DNA from: Acanthornis magna
Taxonomy: Eukaryota > Chordata > Aves > Passeriformes > Acanthizidae
Length of the DNA stretch: 64,000 nucleotides
Assembly: GCA_036785705.1 (NCBI GenBank)
Contig: JAWUZG010000007.1
Location: forward strand, 186,001-250,000
Direction of reading: 5' to 3'
The notes under the pieces are model-generated. The model was not told the DNA's origin. It did no database searches and saw only the letters and a program-made list of their open reading frames with translations. Below, one piece after another: positions 50,198 through 58,260 of the stretch (position 1 is its first letter; the number at the start of each line of letters is the position of its first letter). Made by a program: the position numbers and the translations under genes.

Positions 50198-50941
50198 TCA
50201 TTCTTCTGCGCTTAGTTCCTGGTCCTGCTGTTCCTCTGAGTATTCAAAGGGTCCCTGGACCATAAGCACAGCCTTCTTAACTACCTCTCTCCGGTAACAG
50301 TCTTTTGCATCCAGCCACAGCACAGTGTCTGCTGCTGGGTGCTCCTTCTCCTTCTTTCCTTCGCCAGAAGTGTCAGTGGAGGCTGAGTGCAGAGCCCTCA
50401 GTGCTCTCCAGCCATGCCTCAGCCATCTCCATCGAGCCGGGGTGTTGACTGCTGTAGGTGCAGGAAGGCTTTGGGCACGTCCTGCAGGTCTTCCTGCAGC
50501 TGTTGATTCCTCCGGGCTTAGTTCCTGGTCCTGCTGCTCCTCTGGGTATTCAAAGGGTTTCTGGACCATAAGCACAGCCTTCTTAACTACCTCTGTCCGG
50601 TAGTAGTCTTTTGCATCCAGGAATACCGGAGCATCAGCTGCTGGGTGCTCCTTTTCCTTCTTTCTTTTCCCAGAGCTGTCAGTGGAGGCTGAGGGCAGAG
50701 CCCTCTGTGCTTTCCAGACATGCCTCAGCCATCTCCATCGAGCCGGGGTGTTGATTGCTGTCGGTGCAGGAAGGCTTTGGGCATGTCCTGCAGGTCTTTC
50801 TGCAGCTCTTGATTCCTCCGGGCTCAGTTCCTGGTCCTGCTGCTCCTCTGAATATTCAAATGGTTTCTGGACCATAAGCACAGCCTTCTTAACTACCTCT
50901 GTCCGGTAGTAGTCTTTTGCATCCAGAAATACCGGAGCATC
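50024..50941 (-). repeat. 306-bp coding tandem repeat, three units in this span
   Basis: Units start at 50,941, 50,635 and 50,329, exactly 306 bp apart, each beginning at the Asp of a DAPVFLDAKDYY-type motif. The first two are complete in the reading frame. The third is interrupted by the stop at 50,198-50,200. A fourth, degenerate unit begins near 50,014. Confidence 0.95.
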
Positions 50942-52873
50942 AGCTGTGCGACTGTGCCTGGTATGTCCTGGGCTCTCTGTCCCTGCTGCTGGGGATGTTC
51001 TTCTCATCCCTTCATCAGGGCTTTGTTCCACATCCTTCTGTTCTTCCACGTGCCCCTCAGATCCCTGGATCACAGCCACAGCCCTGTTTGGCATCTCCTC
51101 TGCGATGTACTTGGCTGTGTCCGGGACAGCCAGGCCATGATCTGTGGGTCTGGCTGCCCAATATGCCTGCCTCACTGTCTCTGCTGCTGTGTCTGTCAGG
51201 GCGCATGTTGCACCCCTTCTGCGTTGAAGGTATGTTTGCATACGTATCAGTTGCAATCTGTGTTCCACAATTGCAACCTCGCTCATGACCTCCATTAAGG
51301 TTTGCTGGGCTGCCGCCTGAGCCATTGCAAGAGCTATGGGCTGCTGCTCTCCTGCCCCATGTGTTGCACTGAAGGCCCTTGGCAGAGCCCTTGGGACGCT
51401 CTTGATGAAGGACATCCGTCGCTCCTGAGCCAGGGCATCGATGACTGTGGGGGAAGGAGATCTGAAGGCACGTCCTGCAGCTGTTCCTTCTTCTGTTGTT
51501 TCCTTTGTGCTCAGTTGCAGGTCCAGCTCTTCTTGCGGCTGCTGGCCAGGGCCCTGTTTCACAGGGTGCTCCTTGCCCAGGCCCTCAGCCCTGGCAGACT
51601 GGGCTGCCTCTGGCAGAGCCTCTTTGCAGCCTGTTGGCTGCTGCCTCTTTTGCTCCCCTTTGTCTTGGGCAGCAACTAAGGCATTTAGAACACTCATTGA
51701 CTTTCTGTGCCACATCTGGCTCCCTTCAAACAGGGCATCCAGGAATGCAGACAAAGGGATGGTGTAGGAGTGGGCCTGGCCTGGTCCTGGGCCAGCTGCT
51801 ACCAGCTCCCACACCAAAGAGGGCTCTTCCTGAGCTGCTGGGGTGACAATGGCTGTGCCATCTTCTCCTTCATGGCCTTCATCTAAGGGATATTTCTTGT
51901 CCTGAAAGCCTTCTGGTGTGGCACTTGCTATTGTTCCCTCATCTGTGAGGCAGCTGGGACTGTCCTTGGGACCAGTGTAGGAGTCATTGTTGTCCTCCAG
52001 GCCCAAGGAATTGATCAGGTAATGGACAGGAGACGACCCAATGTCATCTGACCCTAGGCACAGCTCTGATTCTGTTTTGTCTTCCCATTCCTCGTCCTCA
52101 AAAAGCTCATCATCTAGGCAATCTTCCCGTTCCTTCTCCTCAAAAAGTTCAGTATCAAGTGCATCCTCCCATTTCTCCTCCTCAGAGAGCTCTACATCCA
52201 GGGCATCCTCCCATTTCTCCTCCTCAGAGAGCTCTACATCCAGGGTATCCTGCCATTTCTCTACCTCAGAGAGCTCAAAATCAAGGGCATCTTCCCACTC
52301 CTCTTCCTCACACAGCTCTGGACCAATGGCGCCTTCACACTCCTGCTCCTTGCTCAAGGCCATTGGCTCACTGGTTGCAGCTTGGGCTCCCAGCCGCTCC
52401 AATGTCATTGTGTTGTCTATGGCACCCTCAGTGAATCTCCTAGGTGTCACCTGTGGCTGCTGTGGTGCAGTGTAGCCAATCGTCCATGGGAGGCTTATGG
52501 CCCTGCCCTGTCCTGTCGCAGGCCGTGCCATTCTGGCGTTGGCACTCACCTGCCCAGGTGTGTCATGGAGCCCCCCGGAGCGCCTCAGGGAGGAGCCCTG
52601 TCCTTGGCTCTGTGGCTCTCTGCCCTGCAGGCCATCCTGCTGCTGTGGCAGGGTGGCTTCCCAGGAGCCGTGGGCCCAGAAGCTCCTGTGCGGCTCCTCT
52701 GAAGGCCTCCTCTTGAAGGACACGATGACTTCCTTCAAAACAGGCCCGTGACCCAAAGTGCTTTGGTGGCACTCAACACGCACTCTCAGCCCTGCATGGT
52801 CCTGCTGTTCCCCTTGGTGCTGGTGGCCTGTCCCTGCACCTGCATCCCTGCTCAGGGAAGCTGATGCAAACAT
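50198..52873 (-). CDS. Repeat-built acidic protein of unknown function, 891 aa
   Basis: I do not recognise this protein. The frame is open for 891 codons from an ATG with A at -3 (TACCATGT). Residues 1-110 are Gln/Gly/Ser-rich. 186-269 are six 14-residue acidic repeats of ELSEEEKWEDALDV type. About 370-400 and 475-550 look helical and partly hydrophobic (AFLDALFEG, LMEVMSEVAIVEHRL). From 645 a 102-residue unit repeats (starts 645, 747 and 849, the last cut short), each with LDAKDYYRTEVVKKAVLMVQ, then an acidic QQDQELSPEES patch and a basic aromatic helix (ARWRWLRHVW). No signal peptide or membrane segment is evident, so it is probably intracellular. Both repeat periods (42 and 306 bp) are multiples of three, which favours coding. 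A TATA-like box and tandem array lie upstream; AATAAA lies downstream. CAG|GTGAGT at about 52,549 could be a splice donor, so a spliced form is possible. Songbird multicopy families such as maestro HEAT-like proteins are a weak guess only. Confidence 0.7.
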   Translation of the reverse strand: MFASASLSRDAGAGTGHQHQGEQQDHAGLRVRVECHQSTLGHGPVLKEVIVSFKRRPSEEPHRSFWAHGSWEATLPQQQDGLQGREPQSQGQGSSLRRSGGLHDTPGQVSANARMARPATGQGRAISLPWTIGYTAPQQPQVTPRRFTEGAIDNTMTLERLGAQAATSEPMALSKEQECEGAIGPELCEEEEWEDALDFELSEVEKWQDTLDVELSEEEKWEDALDVELSEEEKWEDALDTELFEEKEREDCLDDELFEDEEWEDKTESELCLGSDDIGSSPVHYLINSLGLEDNNDSYTGPKDSPSCLTDEGTIASATPEGFQDKKYPLDEGHEGEDGTAIVTPAAQEEPSLVWELVAAGPGPGQAHSYTIPLSAFLDALFEGSQMWHRKSMSVLNALVAAQDKGEQKRQQPTGCKEALPEAAQSARAEGLGKEHPVKQGPGQQPQEELDLQLSTKETTEEGTAAGRAFRSPSPTVIDALAQERRMSFIKSVPRALPRAFSATHGAGEQQPIALAMAQAAAQQTLMEVMSEVAIVEHRLQLIRMQTYLQRRRGATCALTDTAAETVRQAYWAARPTDHGLAVPDTAKYIAEEMPNRAVAVIQGSEGHVEEQKDVEQSPDEGMRRTSPAAGTESPGHTRHSRTADAPVFLDAKDYYRTEVVKKAVLMVQKPFEYSEEQQDQELSPEESRAAERPAGHAQSLPAPTAINTPARWRWLRHVWKAQRALPSASTDSSGKRKKEKEHPAADAPVFLDAKDYYRTEVVKKAVLMVQKPFEYPEEQQDQELSPEESTAAGRPAGRAQSLPAPTAVNTPARWRWLRHGWRALRALHSASTDTSGEGKKEKEHPAADTVLWLDAKDCYRREVVKKAVLMVQGPFEYSEEQQDQELSAEE
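52067..52318 (-). repeat. 42-bp coding tandem repeat, six units
   Basis: Six 14-residue units follow one another without gaps (residues 186-269), with consensus ELSEEEKWEDALDV. The middle two are almost identical; the outer ones have drifted (ELFEDEEWEDKTES at the end). The corresponding region is missing from copy A. Confidence 0.95.
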
Positions 52874-53028
52874 GGTACTCGCCTGTGCCGGCTGTGCTGC
52901 CGGCCGCTCCTCCTCCGTGGTTGTCTTCAGCGTCGTCTGCCGCAGACCTGTCGGTGTTGCCCTGGAGAGCTGCTGCCTCCTGAGAGAAGTGCTCTCCTAG
53001 GACTGGGAACCCCAGGGCTCTCTGCTCC

Positions 53029-53124
53029 TTAAATACCCTCACTGTCACAATGGCCCCGTGTCACAATGGCCTCTGTTTTGTAGGGCACTGCATCACAATG
53101 GGCCACTGTCATACAGGGCCACGC
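53029..53124 (-). promoter_or_regulatory. Promoter: TATTTAA box and five 16-bp tandem units with ACAATGG
   Basis: On the minus strand a TATTTAAG box lies at 53,029-53,035, about 155 bases upstream of the start codon. Directly upstream, five units with a 16-bp period start at 53,045, 53,061, 53,077, 53,093 and 53,109 (plus-strand coordinates). Three keep TCACAATGG(G)CC; the third and fifth have drifted. ACAATGG is the core bound by SOX-type HMG proteins. That it acts as a promoter is inferred from spacing and position. Confidence 0.6.
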
Positions 53125-53829
53125 CCGAGCTGTGCCATTCTGCTGTCTAGTGTCTAAGTCTTCAGAAAGACAATGAAGATTTAAATGATACTTGAACAAG
53201 CTGAGATGAGGAACAGCTTTTTTATTTTCTGGATTTCAAAATTGTTGGCCCAGCAAGAAGGTCCCCAATAAATAACCATCCAGAAATATAAGAAACGGTA
53301 AGGAGGAAGGAGATGCTGTTATTTAATTATGTGTTTGTTCAACAAACACTCCTCATCTACAAGCAGGAGCTTAATAAGTATTATTTGGGAAGCAAGAAAT
53401 CCTCAGGCAGAGTTTGAGATCATGACTGCCTAACAAGACAACTCTTCATCCACATGCTCCCAGCTCTGGACTTCACTTCTTGCTGTGCCTTTTCCAGCCA
53501 GTTCCAAGGTTTTTCTCTGATTGTCCCTGACATCCATTCATCCAAAGTCCTGCCAGAATTCAGGCTGTCTTCTATATTTCTGTAAAGGCTGTTGTAGGCT
53601 GCACTATGCACTCTGACATACAGGACACTGCCCTTTGAAGGACTTCTGTAACTATTCATCACTCCCTTCTGCAGAATTCTGTAATGACAGCTGACTTCAG
53701 TTCAATGAGCCAGCCTGAAGTGGATATGCCTCCAATTAATTGAAATCCTTTGCATTCCAGTTTCAAAACTGTCTAGGATTAGAGAAAATTTTCCTAGGTG
53801 GAAAGTGTTCTGAATAAAACACCTCCCCA
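53125..53829. other. Stretch specific to copy B, nothing recognised
   Basis: This belongs to the segment of copy B absent from copy A (52,546-54,881). An 80-codon minus-strand frame (53,420-53,662) has no recognisable domain. Confidence 0.5.
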
Positions 53830-54320
53830 CAGCAAAACTTCCAGCACCCCTCCCCCTACAGCAAACAGAATATCTCAGCTGAAAGTGGGATAAGAACTGT
53901 TTAATTAACACACCACACAGTGGAAGGGGAAAGGGAAAAAGGGGTCATTAAACCTGAATAAACAGCTGATGAACTTTAGTGTCCTTTTCCTCAGGCGTAG
54001 CTTCCCCTTTCCGGGGTCCCCAAGGGGCCCGGTGGAGTCCCTCCAGTGGCTCCCTGGACGATTCTCGTCCTCTGTCCTCCGGGGCTCCTCAGGTTCTCAG
54101 ATGAGAAAGCAAGTCGGGGAAAAAGGTCCAGAAAGCAACGAAAAACAATCCCAGGAAAAAAACAAAAAAAAAAAAAACCCCAAGCAGCAGCCACACCGGT
54201 GGCAGCAGCAACCTGCAGCAGCAGCTGACCCAAGGGAAAAAAAAAACAAAAAAACCAGTGTCCCTTCCTTCTCACTCCCCCGTAGAACAGTCCAGGGAAA
54301 AAGTTTTCAAAACATCCCGC
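53830..54320 (-). mobile_element. Probable LTR fragment
   Basis: On the minus strand the sequence has long T runs with GGTCAGCTGCTGCTGCAGG, then GGACCTTTTTCCCCGACTTG, GGGGACCCCGGAAAGGGGAA and finally TTAATTAAACAGTTCTTATC followed by a GGGGGAGGGG block. This progression resembles the U3-R-U5 layout of bird ERVL-type LTRs (ATTAAACTGTTCTTATC is a usual word near their end). I could not identify exact termini. The plus-strand 191-codon frame over it (53,969-54,544) is therefore rejected as a gene. Confidence 0.5.
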
Positions 54321-54881
54321 GCTGGCAGAGCTTCTCTTGGCTGCAGGACACAGTTAAAGCTACAGAACCATATTTCTGGTCAAACATACAAACGATAGGG
54401 AATACAAAATATAATTTACGCCACCCCAGGACAAAAACTAAGGCAGTTTTCTTTAACACACTGAAGAAAGCACAAATTCTTCAGATCACAACACAGGGAT
54501 TTCTTTTTCCCACTTGTCCTCGAGGATTTAAAAAGAAATTCTAGGATCAAGGCATGCAGGCACTGCCATGACACATTACAGAGCCAGCTCAAAATATGGG
54601 GAAAGCCTTGGAGAGAAGAGGAGGGGCTCATTCTGGGCAGAAGCTAAACAAGTTGTGTGGCTTGGTGCTTCAACAAAAGAAAATCTATAAAGCTCCTCCT
54701 CATTTGACTGAAAACTGTGTTGGCCTTAGCTGTATTTTCAGCTCTCAGTCCATGTGCTAGCCTCAGATGAATGAGGTGCTCAGGGGGATCCTCTTTAAGC
54801 TCAGGGAAAAAGGCAGGGCATGATAGCATGGCTGTCAGGAAAAGAAATCCCTCCTTTTATCTCAAAACAAAAGGGACCAAA
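54321..54881. other. Stretch specific to copy B, nothing recognised
   Basis: No gene or element is recognisable here. It ends at the point where homology to copy A resumes (TGACCTTCATTTC). Confidence 0.5.
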
Positions 54882-55380
54882 ATGTGACCTTCATTTCAGA
54901 TGAAAGGTTTTGTATAACTTATATCTGTATTGTGTTATCCGATATATGTTTTGTACCACTCCACTAAGTCAGATTTCCTGTATAACATCAACTATCTCTG
55001 TGACAGTTGAGTGGATCAGTGGTGTAAAACATTCTCATTGAGTTCATTAAATGAGCATAAATATCTCCGTAATTAGCCAGCCCAGCACAGGAGGAGTGAA
55101 TATGAGACTCAGCTGAATGCAGAGCATGAAATCCAGAAGACTAGAAAGGAACTTCAAAGAGAGCAATGGGCTCCAGCTGGCTTCAGCCATTCTTTCAGCT
55201 GGCGTGCCTTCCCAGAGACTAAAGTCACTCAGGGTTGTGATGGTGAGTAGCTGACAGGGAACGGTAATGGGAGTCACACTGGTATGGTATCTCACCTGTG
55301 CCTTGCCATTGCTATCTTTTGCTAACAGTATTGTATATTTTTATGGTGTTTTTTGTATCACTCTGTAAAATCAGAAATCC
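54882..55380. repeat. Segmental duplicate of 45,422-45,919
   Basis: Same orientation as its partner, aligning end to end with small indels (for example the region around TATATCTGTATTGTG). The TATA site of the partner reads CATGAAAT here, while the GATG|GTGAGTAG donor is kept (GT at 55,243). It ends at AGAAATCCC, where an inverted copy of the CpG-island segment begins. Confidence 0.9.
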
Positions 55381-55385
55381 CCCGA

Positions 55386-55764
55386 AACAGCCTGCCGTGG
55401 CCACGGGCACGCTCGGGGAGCAGCTGCGGCTGGCAGGCTCGGGGCGCGGCTCTTGGCAGCGGCAGCGGCGGCTGCTCCGCCGGGGAAACAGCAGAGCACG
55501 AGGCTGTGGCGGCCACGGAGCTGCCTCGGGGAAACGGCAAAGCAGTGCAGGGCAGGGGCGGACAGGGAACACAGCCCGGGAAGAAGCAGCACCGCCCGCC
55601 GGGAGGAAAAGGCGAGCGAGGGAAGGAGGGAGCGAGGGAGGGAGGGGAGCCGAGCCGAGCCTGCAGGCGAAAGCTGCTCCCTCACAGAGCCCGAGAAAAT
55701 GGCGGCGGCTGTGTGGAGCTCAGTGCTGCTCTGCGCTCAGCCTCCTCCCTAGCTCGATTTCCCG
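55386..55764. promoter_or_regulatory. CpG island, inverted copy of 46,697-47,067
   Basis: The segment from AACAGCCTGCCG to AGCTCGATTTCCCG is the reverse complement of 46,697-47,067 apart from a few differences. The AAAATGGCGGCGG motif is now on the plus strand (ATG at 55,699), and the frame closes at 55,752 after 17 codons as in the other copy. The other copy extends GC-rich for a further 0.2 kb at one end, so this copy is the truncated one. Confidence 0.75.
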
Positions 55765-57354
55765 CGCGTTTCATGAAGGCCACACAAAGCCATACCCTAC
55801 ATGCAAATAATAATGTGCCCCATGCCACGCCCTGCCAGGTTTGTCACCTCTGTTAGGTACATAGTATCAAATCCTGCTGCTATGCAAGAAAAATGTAACT
55901 TTGCCAAGCCCTTGCAGTTCTCAGTTTTCAGCTAGATGCCTTGTGTTCTCAAGCCTCCCTTTGCTATCCTCTTTAATAGGAAAAAACCCTTCACACCCAG
56001 GCAGAAGATGGGGCCCTACTGTGGATGATTTCTAAAAGAAATTGTCTTATCTGATGCTGTCAGCTATGCAAAAGTCCTCAAGGGAGACTTACTTAAGGCT
56101 CTGTTAACAACCTCTCCCTCCCGTAAATCACGGTCGATTTTGTTGGCTTTTCCTGACCCTCAGATTGTGTCTGCTTTGATCAGATCCCGAAACAGAGCTC
56201 CTTAAGAGTAAAGAACGCAATTTTTATTCTAATTGAGTGAAAGGGACAGACTGTGCCACAAGGATACATGACATTAATGACAACAGCAGAAGAAATGATA
56301 AGGCCCTTTGTAAAGTTCTATACCTTGGCCTGCATAGTCCTCTGGAGAAGAAAAAGATCCTAAAATCATGTCCCATGACAGGGTCTGGGAAGGTGTCCCA
56401 GCTGAAGATCCCAAACCCTCAGAAAGGTGCAGGCACATGTGCTCCCTGCCCTTACTTATCGTGTGGAAGTGTCTGATCATTAGTCTTGGAAAAGGAGGCA
56501 AGCCAGTCTTGGCATAGGCACTGATGGATGAAGAAGAATGATCTAGCCAGATCTGAACTCCATTTCTCACTCAGTTTCTTGCAGACTATCAAGAAGGTGG
56601 TCATCTGCTGGCCTCCTCAGTTCCACAACTCTGCTTTTTGCTTTCCAGCTGTGAAAAATCCACAGATTACATCACAGCCCTTCATAAGATCAGCATTTGT
56701 ACAGCATGCTGCCAAAGGTGCATCTGGCAGGCCCTGGGGAATGGCAGAAGGCCTGCTGGGATGATTGTAGAGCCATGCCAGGAGAAGCATGCCAAAGCAG
56801 CACAACCTTATCTATTCTAGTAATTGAGAGCATTTTAACTGCCAGATCGTACCGGGGGGACATTGGGGAGGGCTTTGGATGGCACAGGCCAAATTCACAC
56901 CAAGAAGCATTCTGATTCTGTATTAGTCCAGATGAACATGGGCCAGTGCCAGGAAACATTAATGGTGCATTCAGAGCCACTTGCACAGACACAACCACGA
57001 CACACAAATAACTTCAGCCTACACCCATCCATCTTGTCTCATCACCTCGTTTAAACTCAGTCTTCATGTTCCAGATTTGCTTTCCAGGCTCTTATTTCTT
57101 TGGTTCATTACACACAAAGATCCCAGAGTTTTTACTGATAACATTTATCTAATTACACTACTTACCCAAAACTTCTCTTCTTCATGACTTTTGTACATTG
57201 ATTTCTGCTGGTAGAAGCTCTGATTTCGCAAGTCTTACACTGATCTAAGAACGTACCTAACATTTATATTTTTTTCTCCCAGTGTAGGAGCAGATTTTGA
57301 AAAAATAACTATATCTTTCTGTTCATTGTTTTTTTAAAAGGGAAGAAGTCAAAG
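55765..57354. other. Stretch without a recognisable gene
   Basis: Short overlapping frames on both strands near 56,520-57,010 show no domain. No element end is recognisable. Confidence 0.5.
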
Positions 57355-58260
57355 GTGCAGATGGAAGGACGAGGTAGTTGATGTCTCACATGCGACTGAC
57401 AGCAGGGCGCAACCAAGGACACTCTACCCTCCAGAGACATTCTGCAATCGGATGGTGAAAGGTCTCCACAAATGGACTGCAGTGGAACTCTGGACTGGGC
57501 CAACAGGGCCCTGCCAGCAGGCAGACTTTGGGAGGAGCCGGGGGCATAAAAAGTAACTTCATCACAAGTGCTGAAGCTTTTTGGCTTTGGTTTTTGAGAC
57601 TTGTCTTTTGTGGTTTGGAGCTGGGCTCGTTTGCTTGGAGCCTGGGAGCTGGGGCTTTTTGGCTTTTGGGGCTTTTTTGAGTCTTGTCTTTTGGGGCTTT
57701 TTGAGCTGGGGCTTTTGAGTCGGAGCTTTTGGATCTTGTGTTTTTGCTTTGGCTCAGACCTGCTGAGGTCTGCTCCTCGCCCTGGCCCTTGCCTGGTTTT
57801 TGGCCTGACCCCAGCCTGCCTTTTGGCCCTTCTGCCCTCGCTGGCTCTCACTCATCCCCACTCACGTGTCCTCCTTCCCTCTCGCTGGGCACCTGGCGGG
57901 ACACGGGCTGACCTCCTGCATCTCCTGCCCGATCCCTGCTCCCCGCGTTTCCCAGCGCCCGTGGCCGCAGGAGCTGTGCGTGCGGAGCCTCTCCGGAGCC
58001 GCACGGGCTCCCGGCAGGCAGCGCACAGAGCGCCGCACCTGCGGCCATGGCGCTGCGCAGCCCTCGGGGGTAACGCCCGCTTTTTCTCTCTGTCTCCCCC
58101 TCCTGTTTCATTTTCCTTCCTCCTTTTCTGTCTTTCCAAGTCCTCTTTAGGAGGGCAATTACTTCTGTAATCTTTTGTTTGTTCTTTTCCAATAAACGGT
58201 TGTCAGATACAATGTTGTCTCAGTTTACTTAATTTCATGCTAGACCATCTGTTGTTAAAA
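57355..58260 (+). mobile_element. Probable LTR-type element, GC-rich
   Basis: A TATA-like GGGGCATAAAAAG (about 57,539) is followed by a degenerate GGGGCTTTTTGGCTTTT-type tandem (57,570-57,745), a CpG-rich part (57,880-58,075) and CCAATAAACGGTTGTCAGAT (58,189-58,208), an AATAAA followed by a U5-like stretch. The same tail recurs at about 47,891. This order suggests an LTR with an unusually long transcribed part. An alternative is a CpG-island first exon: GCGGCCATGGCGCTGCGCAG ends at GGGG|GTAACG near 58,070. Limits are approximate. Confidence 0.45.

Noticed and set aside
50024..50941. 306-bp repeats considered as a satellite or CRISPR-like array
   Set aside because: Units are contiguous, in frame and protein-conserved, without spacers; they are coding repeats in an animal genome.
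50325..52475. Plus-strand frames opposite the 891-codon gene
   Set aside because: They are shadows of the repeats. Periods that are multiples of three keep antisense frames open as well.
53969..54544. 191-codon plus-strand frame
   Set aside because: It overlaps a probable LTR in the opposite orientation and includes A-runs coding for poly-Lys.
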